Positions 1 to 5,319 of a stretch of 5,319 bases of DNA are shown here, in pieces (position 1 is the first letter of the stretch; every line of letters starts with the position of its first letter). A program made the translations under genes and the position numbers. This stretch comes from an uncultured Phascolarctobacterium sp. (GTDB taxonomy: Bacteria > Bacillota > Negativicutes > Acidaminococcales > Acidaminococcaceae). The notes under the pieces were generated by a model that saw nothing but the letters and a program-made list of their open reading frames with translations, ran no database searches and was not told the DNA's origin. The stretch covers positions 1 to 5,319 of the forward strand of contig URVO01000104.1 of the NCBI GenBank assembly GCA_900551335.1. The letters are read 5' to 3'.

Positions 1-2
1 GT

Positions 3-500
3 GAAGCGTTTGGCAAGCAGGCCGTGACCTATATGCTGGTGGAATTGCCGATGCATTTCCTGCCGCAATATGCGGATGATTTCTGGTATGAGCTGCGCTT
101 AAAGGGCGTGGTGCCGATTCTGGCACATCCGGAGCGTTATCCGGAACTGATGGCGAAGACGGAGAAATTGCTCAAGTGGCGCAAGGAGGGATTGTTTTTG
201 CAATGCAACGCAGGCAGCTTTGCCGGAAGGTTTGGCGAGGCCGCCCAGCGGGCGGCGAAGCTGCTCTTACGCAATCACCTTGTCGACTTCATTGGCAGCG
301 ATGCGCACAGAGCTGTGGGCAGGGATACGGATATGCGCGAGGGAGTGCAGGTTATCCGTGAGCTGGCAGGTGAAGCGGAGTGCAGGCGCATTTGCGAGGA
401 GAATCCTGAGAGGCTTGTTGCTGGTGAGAGGATTGAGGTTGAGGAGATTTTGGAGATTGTGAGGGAGAAGAAGGGGTTTTGGAGTAGGTTGTTTGGGTAA
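3..500 (+). CDS. CpsB/YwqE-type tyrosine-protein phosphatase (PHP family), 5' end missing
   Basis: This is the C-terminal 165 residues of a manganese-dependent phosphatase that dephosphorylates the tyrosine tail of the capsule BY-kinase in the cytoplasm. The reading frame is open from the first complete codon (GAA at 3), and a family member is about 250 residues, so roughly 90 N-terminal residues, including the first PHP histidines, lie upstream of the window. Visible PHP metal-site motifs, numbered from that codon, are the Glu in LVELP (residue 14), the His in AHPERY (42), and the Asp and His in GSDAH (100 and 102). They match the order seen in pneumococcal CpsB. A GTG or ATG start near 24 or 33 would cut into the conserved fold, so I reject an internal start. 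The basic end, WSRLFG, is typical of the family. Its substrate is probably the kinase encoded at 2777. Family assignment is firm; the exact substrate is inferred from the neighbourhood. Confidence 0.9.
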   Translation, partial: EAFGKQAVTYMLVELPMHFLPQYADDFWYELRLKGVVPILAHPERYPELMAKTEKLLKWRKEGLFLQCNAGSFAGRFGEAAQRAAKLLLRNHLVDFIGSDAHRAVGRDTDMREGVQVIRELAGEAECRRICEENPERLVAGERIEVEEILEIVREKKGFWSRLFG

Positions 501-515
501 GGAATTCGCAATTAT

Positions 516-524
516 TGCTATGAT
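516..524 (+). promoter_or_regulatory. possible extended -10 promoter
   Basis: TGCTATGAT matches an extended -10 element (TGn followed by a hexamer with five of six TATAAT bases). No good -35 is found at 17 bases; the nearest candidate, TTGGGT at 493-498, is 20 bases away. A start would fall near 531, inside the hairpin at 523-557. If active, it would give the export, chain-length and kinase genes transcription independent of the phosphatase gene. This is a sequence match only. Confidence 0.3.
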
Positions 525-557
525 ACTCCTCTGTCGCTGGCGCGGCGGAGAGGGTAT
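523..557 (+). other. imperfect intergenic RNA hairpin
   Basis: The two arms pair as ATAC/GTAT, CCTCT/AGAGG and GTCGC/GCGGC (one G-U pair), with a single bulged T at 527, a bulged GG at 547-548 and a four-base TGGC loop at 538-541. That makes 14 pairs, mostly GC in the upper stem. The bases that follow (TACTAGAG) lack a U-run, so it is not a classic intrinsic terminator. It could pause, attenuate or protect the transcript between the phosphatase and export genes. The pairing is seen directly; any function is inferred. Confidence 0.5.
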
Positions 558-596
558 TACTAGAGAAGATATATAAGGTATTTAACTAACGAATAT

Positions 597-602
597 AAGG
601 AG
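597..602 (+). promoter_or_regulatory. ribosome binding site of the export gene
   Basis: AAGGAG lies 7 bases before the ATG at 610, near-ideal spacing. It fixes the start just ahead of a complete signal peptide. Confidence 0.8.
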
Positions 603-609
603 AGAGAAC

Positions 610-1287
610 ATGAGAAAAACAATTCTGGCGCTGGGGTTGGCGGCGTCACTGAGTGCGTTTAGCTTGACGGCAGGTGCAGCTAATGCGCAAAACACGACAG
701 ATTATATTATGTGTCCCGGAGATGTGCTGCAGGTTATCGTGTATGGTCACGAGGATTTGAGTACGCCGATGGCTTCAGGTGCAACAAACAGTCCTTATGT
801 TGTCCGTCCGGACGGCAAGGTGAGCTTTCCGCTGATTGGCGACGTGGATGTGACGGGCAAGACGGTGGCGCAGTTCCGTGAGGAGCTGGCGAATCGTTTT
901 AGTCAGTACCTTGTTACGCCGAGCATCAGTGTGAATGTGATGAAGCTGGGCACGACGCGTGTGTATGTTTTGGGCGAGATTAAGCGTCCCGGTCTTTATG
1001 AGCTGGAGAAGAGCCATAAGGTGATTGATGCTTTGGCGAAGGCTGAGGGCTTTACGGAGAAGGCTGCGAAGAAAAATGTGTTCCTCGTGCGTGCCGGCTC
1101 GACTGAGGTGGAGAAGCTGAATGTGAACAACTTCCTGACGAAGGCGGATCAGAAGGCGAATGTGGTGCTGAACGAGGGAGATTGCTTGTATTTGACGAGC
1201 AATCATAAGGTAATCTTCAGTAGAGATATTATGCCGTTCTTGAGTGCTGCGTACTATGTAAGTGAGATTAAGAACGATAACGACTAA
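610..1287 (+). CDS. Wza-family polysaccharide export protein with signal peptide
   Basis: This 225-residue secreted protein should form or contribute to the periplasmic and outer-membrane channel for the polysaccharide. Residues 1-27 are a signal peptide: a basic MRKT start, a hydrophobic core and ANA before Gln27. Cleavage looks like signal peptidase I, because no lipobox Cys is present, unlike E. coli Wza. Residues about 31-115 are the polysaccharide export domain, with DYIMCPGDVLQV and a later VRPDGKVSFPLIGDV. Residues about 116-200 form one SLBB-like domain beginning TRVYVLGEIKRPGLYEL. The protein is much shorter than Wza (about 380 residues), with one SLBB domain instead of two and no clear C-terminal outer-membrane helix. 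It is followed 17 bases later by the chain-length gene, so the two are probably cotranscribed. Its presence implies a diderm host. The family call is firm; the exact channel architecture is unknown. Confidence 0.92.
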   Translation: MRKTILALGLAASLSAFSLTAGAANAQNTTDYIMCPGDVLQVIVYGHEDLSTPMASGATNSPYVVRPDGKVSFPLIGDVDVTGKTVAQFREELANRFSQYLVTPSISVNVMKLGTTRVYVLGEIKRPGLYELEKSHKVIDALAKAEGFTEKAAKKNVFLVRAGSTEVEKLNVNNFLTKADQKANVVLNEGDCLYLTSNHKVIFSRDIMPFLSAAYYVSEIKNDND

Positions 1288-1290
1288 GTG

Positions 1291-1296
1291 AAGGAG
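1291..1296 (+). promoter_or_regulatory. ribosome binding site supporting a GTG start
   Basis: AAGGAG sits 8 bases before the GTG at 1305. It supports that non-ATG start, which gives the full cytoplasmic N-terminus before the first membrane helix; the next in-frame ATG lies well inside the protein. Confidence 0.75.
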
Positions 1297-1304
1297 AAAT
1301 AAGC

Positions 1305-2789
1305 GTGAGCAACAACTTCAACGAAGAAGAAATTACTATAGACCTGCGCGAGATTGGCGCGATTCTGAAGCGCAACGCGGCGAATATTGCACGTGTGACG
1401 GGCGTGTGCATTGTGGCGGCAGGCGTGTATCTGGCAGTCGCAACGCCAGTGTACGAATCTCAGGCGCTGCTGCGCGTAAAACAGCCGAAGGGCATTGGCA
1501 GCAGCTTGCTGGAATCTATGCCGATGGGCAACGCTATGGCGAATACCCAGCTGATGAATACGTATGCGGAGATTTTGAAGAGCCGCAGCGTTATCGTGCC
1601 GGTAATTGAGAAAACCGAAGAGCCGAATAAAGAGGGCAAGTTTCCTGATTATGCAGGCTATGTAAAAGGCAAGGTAGCAACTGCACCCTTTAAGGATACC
1701 GAAATTATGCAGCTGACCGTGCGTGCGAATACAGCAGAAAAGGCGCAGAAGGCTAACAGCTTAATCGTCGAAGGCTTCCTGAACCGTCTGACGGAGCTTT
1801 CTCGCGACCAGCAGAAGGCTACGCGCGGCTTTATTGAAGAGCGCACAGCGACAGCGAAAAAAGAGCTGAAGGACGCTGAGGATAAGCTGACGGAGTACAA
1901 GAAGGCGAATGATATTATCGCGCCTGACGATGCAGTCAAGCTGGCGACCGAGAAAATGGGTATGGTCGATAAGCTGAATGCGGAGAACAGGGTGGCGCTG
2001 GCGACGGCGAACGCACGCCTGGCGTCTGCCAATGCGCAGCTCAACGGCGAAGCAGCTTCGATTGCTGATAACAAAAGCATCCAGCTTTATAACACTCAGC
2101 TGGCTCAATTAGAGGGCGAGCGTATCAGCTATCTCGACAAGTATACTGCGCAGCATCCCAAGGTTAAGCAGGTGGAGCAAGAGATTGCTAAATTAAAGCA
2201 AAAAATTAACAGCGAAATCAACAAGGTTGCTTCCCTGCAAGCGCCGAGCGATAACCCTGTACACCAGCAGCTTTTGGCAGCGAAGTTCCAAAGCGAGGCT
2301 GAGGCAAGCGTAGCGCAGAGCAATCTGGCTAAGTTAGCGCAAATTGATAACGACAACAAGGCAGATATCCGTAACCTCTCCGATAAGGAGCAGGAGTTTG
2401 TAAATTTGATGCGTGATGTTACGGTAGCGAACGAAATCTATGTTATGCTGGCAAAACGCGTGGAGGAAGCAAAGGTTGCCGAAGCAAGCGTAGCTACCGA
2501 GGTGCAGGTTGTCGACAGCGGCACACTGCCCGATAAGCCTGCGAAGCCGAAGAAGGTGCTGACATTAATATTAGCAGCGTTGCTCGGTGCATTGGCAAGC
2601 AGCGGCTTCGTGGTTGTACGCGAGCTGCTGAACAGAACGATTAAGAACAGCGACGACGTAGCGAATTATCTGGACCTGCCCGTACTTGGCAGCGTGCCGG
2701 ATATCAACGATCTGCGCAAGGATATGGAAAAGAATGACAAGGGCCCCGGCCTGTTGACAAAAATCTGGAGGAAAGTATGGAAGGCTTAA
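1305..2789 (+). CDS. Wzz/CapA-type chain-length determinant, BY-kinase activator
   Basis: This 494-residue inner-membrane protein sets polymer length and activates the partner tyrosine kinase. It has a short acidic cytoplasmic N-terminus followed by a membrane helix at about 29-47, then the Wzz-domain start (PVYESQALLRVKQP). The periplasmic region runs from about 48 to 417, with charged, Ala-rich coiled coils at about 165-250, 262-310 and 325-395. A GNVR-like segment (VQVVDSGTLPDKPAKPKK) comes next, then a second helix at about 418-438. The cytoplasmic tail is basic (KIWRKVWKA) and contains the conserved DLPVLGSVP stretch. The long periplasmic part resembles proteobacterial Wzc more than the short CapA or CpsC of Gram-positives, yet the kinase is a separate gene, so it is a split Wzc. 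The kinase gene begins inside its last codons, overlapping by 13 bases, which points to translational coupling. The start is GTG. Confidence 0.92.
   Translation: MSNNFNEEEITIDLREIGAILKRNAANIARVTGVCIVAAGVYLAVATPVYESQALLRVKQPKGIGSSLLESMPMGNAMANTQLMNTYAEILKSRSVIVPVIEKTEEPNKEGKFPDYAGYVKGKVATAPFKDTEIMQLTVRANTAEKAQKANSLIVEGFLNRLTELSRDQQKATRGFIEERTATAKKELKDAEDKLTEYKKANDIIAPDDAVKLATEKMGMVDKLNAENRVALATANARLASANAQLNGEAASIADNKSIQLYNTQLAQLEGERISYLDKYTAQHPKVKQVEQEIAKLKQKINSEINKVASLQAPSDNPVHQQLLAAKFQSEAEASVAQSNLAKLAQIDNDNKADIRNLSDKEQEFVNLMRDVTVANEIYVMLAKRVEEAKVAEASVATEVQVVDSGTLPDKPAKPKKVLTLILAALLGALASSGFVVVRELLNRTIKNSDDVANYLDLPVLGSVPDINDLRKDMEKNDKGPGLLTKIWRKVWKA
2767..2771 (+). promoter_or_regulatory. ribosome binding site of the kinase gene, inside the chain-length gene
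   Basis: GGAGG lies 5 bases before the ATG at 2777 and within the last codons of the preceding gene, consistent with coupled translation of the two partners. Confidence 0.7.
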
Positions 2790-3484
2790 ATTTAGTAACA
2801 CAAAATGATCCGAAAAACCCTGCAGCAGAAGCGTACAGGGTAATCCGTACCAGCGTCCAGTTTGCACAGGCAGGCAAGGAGCTGAAAACTATCGCCATCA
2901 CCAGCTGCACGCCGAATGAAGGCAAGAGCATGACGGTGGCAAACTTGGCTATCGTTTTGACGCAAGCTGGAAAAAGAGTGCTGATTATGGACTGCGATAT
3001 GCGCAATCCTACTGTACACAAGAACTTCAATTTATCCAATAAGGTTGGTCTTTCAAGCTGCATCAGCATGGGCACAGCAGTTGCCGATGCTGTGCAAGCA
3101 ACAGCTATTGAAGGCCTTGATGCATTGACCTCAGGCGTGATTCCGCCGAACCCGAGCGAGCTGCTGGGCAGCGAGCGTATGCAGAACATTTTGCAGCGTG
3201 CGAAAGAGGAGTACGATTATGTGCTAATCGACACGCCGCCGGTGCTGCCTGTTACGGACTCCTTGGTGCTGGGCCGCATGGTGGATGGCCTGATCATGGT
3301 CATCGACAGCGGCGAGGTGAAGGTGGAGATGGCGCGTGAGGTGAAGAACCAGCTCGTCCACGCCGGTGCGAATATCCTCGGCGTAGTGCTGAACAAGGTG
3401 CGCAGCGAGCATCACGGCTATGGCTATGGTTATTATTACTACTACGGGCACAAAGATGCACGTGGGGGGGACAATGGAAAGTAA
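2777..3484 (+). CDS. CpsD/CapB-type tyrosine-protein kinase (BY-kinase)
   Basis: This 235-residue cytoplasmic autokinase works with the membrane protein encoded just upstream. Visible motifs are EAYRVIRT at 18-25 (the oligomerisation motif of BY-kinases), Walker A SCTPNEGKS at 43-51 with Lys50, Walker A' VLIMDCDMRNP at 68-78, and Walker B YVLIDTPP at 148-155. The C-terminus carries a tyrosine cluster with seven Tyr between residues 215 and 223, the expected autophosphorylation site. The length is normal for stand-alone kinases of this class. The phosphatase at the window start is the likely opposing enzyme. After the tyrosines the tail is basic and Gly-rich (DARGGDNGK), encoded partly by a run of seven G at 3464-3470. 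That run could slip, but only the last six or so residues would change. Family and role are firm. MinD-like ATPases share the Walker motifs but lack the tyrosine tail. Confidence 0.95.
   Translation: MEGLNLVTQNDPKNPAAEAYRVIRTSVQFAQAGKELKTIAITSCTPNEGKSMTVANLAIVLTQAGKRVLIMDCDMRNPTVHKNFNLSNKVGLSSCISMGTAVADAVQATAIEGLDALTSGVIPPNPSELLGSERMQNILQRAKEEYDYVLIDTPPVLPVTDSLVLGRMVDGLIMVIDSGEVKVEMAREVKNQLVHAGANILGVVLNKVRSEHHGYGYGYYYYYGHKDARGGDNGK
3464..3470 (+). repeat. G7 homopolymer in the kinase 3' end
   Basis: Seven consecutive G encode Gly-Gly and part of the flanking codons just after the tyrosine cluster. A one-base gain would end the protein at a TAA shortly downstream (tail GGGQWKVRHW), and a one-base loss would give a slightly longer tail (GGTMESKALVILRC). 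Both leave the kinase domain and tyrosines intact. The tract is seen directly; slippage is inferred. Confidence 0.5.
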
Positions 3485-3568
3485 GGCATTGGTAATTTTG
3501 CGTTGTTGAAGTAGTGAAAAGAAGAAAAGCTGCTGTTTTGAGGAAGTAAGGGAAGGGTTTTAGATAGC

Positions 3569-3575
3569 AAAGGGG
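3569..3575 (+). promoter_or_regulatory. ribosome binding site choosing between two adjacent ATG codons
   Basis: AAAGGGG lies 3 bases before the ATG at 3579 and 6 bases before the ATG at 3582. The second spacing is the more normal one, so I place the sugar transferase start at 3582. The choice changes the protein by one Met. Confidence 0.5.
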
Positions 3576-3581
3576 TTTATG

Positions 3582-4931
3582 ATGAGTATATTTATACGAG
3601 AGTTTATATTACGTTTATTAAAACTATTTAATGTGTTCTTGATAACCATGCCGTTTGCCTGGGGTTGGTTTAATTATTATGCACAGCATATAGCCTTGCC
3701 GTTTTATGACCGTGGCAATTGGGTTGTCGTGGCGTTGTATGCCGTATTGTATATGATTTTTGGCAGGGTGTATGGCGGCTTTTGGATTTCGCTGAACCGC
3801 ATTTCCGAGAGCGTGTATAGTCAGGCTTTGGCTGTGATGATGACGAGCGGCATCATGTATGTGGTGACGGTTCTGCTGGAGCGTCAGCTGCCGAGTATAT
3901 GGCCAGTTCTAGCAACCTTTGCCGTGCAGCTGGTGCTGTCCGGACTTTGGAGCATGGCGGCTCATGTCGCTTACTATATCCTGTTCCCTGCGACGAAGAC
4001 GATTATCGTCTACGACGAGCGCCAGGGCATGGAGAAGCTGATTCAGGATTATGGCTTTGAGAAGAAGTTCACGGTAATCAAGACGCTGACAGTGGAGCAG
4101 TGCATTGCTAATATCGACCTGCTGCATAATGCGCAGACTGTTTTTGTCAGCGGTGTGCATAGTCATGAGCGTAATGTCATCCTGAAATATTGCGTGGAGC
4201 ATGGCATTATGATGTATCTTGTGCCGCGTATCGGCGACGTGCTGATGAGCGGTGCGCAGCAGATGCATATGTTCCATTTGCCGATGCTGCGCGTGGGCCG
4301 TTATAATCCGTCTCCGTGGCATACGATTGCAAAGCGTACCTTCGACGTGGTTTCCGCAGGTGCGCTGTTCCTGGTGATTTCGCCGCTGATGCTGATTACG
4401 GCTATTGCTATTAAAACGGATGGCGGTCCGGTGTTTTATAAGCAGCGCCGCCTGACGCAGGATGGCAAGGAGTTCGATGTGCTCAAGTTCCGCTCTATGC
4501 GCGTGGATGCAGAGAAGGACGGTGTTGCAAGGCTGTCGACCGGTGATAAGGATGACCGCATTACGCCTGTAGGCCATTTCATACGCAAGGTGCGTATTGA
4601 CGAGCTGCCACAGCTTTTGAACATCATCGGCGGCAGCATGAGCGTCGTTGGTCCGCGTCCGGAGCGACCGGAAATTGCCAGCCAGTATGTGAAGGAGATG
4701 CCGGAGTTTTCTTTGCGCTTGCAGGCGAAGGCTGGTCTTACAGGCTACGCGCAGGTATATGGCAAGTACAACACGACGCCATACGACAAGCTGCAGATGG
4801 ACTTGATGTATATATCTAATCCCAGCTTTTGGGAGGATTTGCGCATAATTTTTGCGACGATAAAGATTTTGTTTGTGCCTGAAAGTACGGAAGGTGTTGC
4901 TGAGGGACAGAAGACGGCGATGAAGGAGTAA
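3582..4931 (+). CDS. polyprenyl-phosphate sugar-1-phosphate transferase (WcaJ/CpsE/WbaP-like)
   Basis: This 449-residue inner-membrane enzyme starts repeat-unit synthesis by moving a hexose-1-phosphate from a nucleotide sugar to undecaprenyl phosphate. The N-terminal half has four predicted membrane helices (about 11-30, 46-62, 82-100 and 106-134), then a soluble Rossmann-like region (about 138-230). The catalytic domain follows from about 250: KRTFDVVSAGALF, a hydrophobic segment at 258-277 that would be the re-entrant helix, GPVFYKQRR, KFRSMRVDAE, then DELPQLLN at about 340-347. The Asp-Glu of DELPQL is the catalytic dyad known from PglC and WbaP. GPRPERPE and AGLTGYAQVYGKYN come next. Length and order fit the large, five-segment members of the family. 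The sugar (glucose, galactose or an N-acetylated sugar) cannot be read from sequence. The next gene starts 3 bases after its stop. An ATG at 3579 is an alternative start. Confidence 0.95.
   Translation: MSIFIREFILRLLKLFNVFLITMPFAWGWFNYYAQHIALPFYDRGNWVVVALYAVLYMIFGRVYGGFWISLNRISESVYSQALAVMMTSGIMYVVTVLLERQLPSIWPVLATFAVQLVLSGLWSMAAHVAYYILFPATKTIIVYDERQGMEKLIQDYGFEKKFTVIKTLTVEQCIANIDLLHNAQTVFVSGVHSHERNVILKYCVEHGIMMYLVPRIGDVLMSGAQQMHMFHLPMLRVGRYNPSPWHTIAKRTFDVVSAGALFLVISPLMLITAIAIKTDGGPVFYKQRRLTQDGKEFDVLKFRSMRVDAEKDGVARLSTGDKDDRITPVGHFIRKVRIDELPQLLNIIGGSMSVVGPRPERPEIASQYVKEMPEFSLRLQAKAGLTGYAQVYGKYNTTPYDKLQMDLMYISNPSFWEDLRIIFATIKILFVPESTEGVAEGQKTAMKE
4923..4928 (+). promoter_or_regulatory. ribosome binding site of the glycosyltransferase gene
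   Basis: AAGGAG forms the last codons of the sugar transferase gene and lies 6 bases before the ATG at 4935, so initiation signals for the broken downstream gene are intact. Confidence 0.7.
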
Positions 4932-4934
4932 AAA

Positions 4935-5319
4935 ATGAAAAAAGCAGTTATGTTGATTAATGATACAACATATGCTTTTAATTTACGTGGTGCCATTATT
5001 GAGAGATTAATTGATGAAGGGTTTGAAGTTATTAAAGCATCAAGATAAATTAAAAGCAATGGGCGCAAAATTAATTGGTGTTGAAACTGGCCGGCATGGT
5101 ACAAATCCTTTTTCTGACTTAATGTTGATGTGGAAGTACATTGGTGTTTTAAAAAAAGAAAAACCAGATGTAGTTTTAACATATAATATTAAGCCTAATG
5201 TATATGGTGGCATAGCTTGTCAATTATTAAAAATACCGTACTTAGCTAATGTAACTGGATTAGGTACACCGGTGGAAAATCCAGGAAAGCTTCAAAAGCT
5301 TACTATACAGCTTTATAAA
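4935..5319 (+). pseudogene. family 4 glycosyltransferase, frameshifted near 5035-5044 and cut by the window end
   Basis: The first frame reads 37 residues (MKKAVMLINDTTYAFNLRG, then AIIERLIDEGFEVIKASR) and stops at a TAA at 5046-5048. Homology resumes in the +1 frame from about 5044 (DKLKAMGAKLIGVE) and stays open to 5319, with TGRHGTNPFSDL, KPDVVLTYNIKPNVYGG and NVTGLGTPVENPGKLQKL. These are hallmarks of the N-terminal acceptor-side domain of GT4 enzymes of the CapM/EpsD kind, which would add a sugar to the lipid-linked unit in the cytoplasm. From memory of the family, about 6 residues are missing at the junction (after the second beta strand), and the frame offset fits a net loss of 3n+2 bases, for example 17 or 20. 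The donor-binding C-terminal half lies beyond the window. GC is about 33%, far below its neighbours. It may be a true pseudogene, a phase variant or a sequencing or assembly error. The family call is good; the linkage and sugar are unknown. Confidence 0.8.

Noticed and set aside
569..580. TATATAAGG as a -10 box before the export gene
   Set aside because: No acceptable -35 lies 16-18 bases upstream; the AT-rich run more likely keeps the ribosome binding region unstructured.
3474..3509. An 11-codon ORF (MESKALVILRC) starting inside the kinase 3' end, preceded by the G7 run as a possible ribosome binding site
   Set aside because: It is too short and has no recognisable feature. Poly-G is a poor ribosome binding site, and the spacing is only 3 bases.
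3538..3566. Promoter candidate TTGAGG-17-TAGATA before the sugar transferase gene
   Set aside because: The -10 matches only three of six consensus bases, and the predicted start would fall on the ribosome binding site. The gap 3485-3578 otherwise shows no terminator or gene.
3909..4577. Long antisense ORF (222 codons) opposite the sugar transferase gene
   Set aside because: It is His- and Arg-rich with no domain sense, and overlaps a gene with clear catalytic motifs. It is a shadow of the GC-rich third-position codon use.
5034..5058. Programmed ribosomal frameshift joining the two halves of the glycosyltransferase
   Set aside because: There is no slippery heptamer followed by a structure at the junction, and residues appear to be missing as well as the frame, so a mutation or sequence error is the simpler reading.
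4745..5182. Antisense ORF (145 codons) across the sugar transferase and glycosyltransferase junction
   Set aside because: It overlaps two regions with clear sense-strand homology and shows no recognisable domain.

Overview
The window is part of a chromosomal surface-polysaccharide (capsule or exopolysaccharide) biosynthesis and export locus, with every gene on the + strand. The mix of parts suggests a Gram-negative-walled Firmicute of the Negativicutes type (Selenomonas, Phascolarctobacterium, Megamonas and relatives). It has the Firmicute-style phosphatase CpsB and a separate CpsD-like tyrosine kinase, together with a secreted Wza-family polysaccharide export protein that only makes sense in a cell with an outer membrane. 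This taxonomic call is inferred from gene content and protein character; no search was run.

Layout: (1) 3-500, the 3' two thirds of a CpsB/YwqE-type PHP tyrosine-protein phosphatase, cut by the window edge. (2) 501-609, an intergenic stretch with an imperfect hairpin, a possible extended -10 promoter and a strong ribosome binding site. (3) 610-1287, a short Wza-like export protein. (4) 1305-2789, a Wzz/CapA-type chain-length determinant with a long coiled-coil periplasmic region. (5) 2777-3484, the cognate BY-kinase, overlapping the previous gene by 13 bases and ending in a tyrosine cluster. (6) 3485-3578, a short AT-leaning gap. (7) 3582-4931, a polyprenyl-phosphate sugar-1-phosphate transferase that starts the repeat unit. 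(8) 4935-5319, a family-4 glycosyltransferase of much lower GC, broken by a frameshift and running off the window.

How they work together: the initiating transferase puts the first sugar phosphate on undecaprenyl phosphate, and the following glycosyltransferase would add the next sugar. The chain-length protein and its kinase control polymerisation and export through cycles of tyrosine phosphorylation, which CpsB reverses. The export protein carries the polymer across the periplasm and outer membrane. Flippase and polymerase genes (Wzx, Wzy) are not in the window and would be expected downstream.

The conserved export and regulation genes have about 50% GC, while the last gene is near 33%. 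This matches the usual split between a conserved locus head and an exchangeable, serotype-specific cassette. I see no RNA genes, CRISPR arrays, insertion sequences or convincing new system. The points most worth checking are the broken glycosyltransferase, the composition break, the non-lipoprotein export protein, and the G7 tract beside the kinase tyrosine tail.
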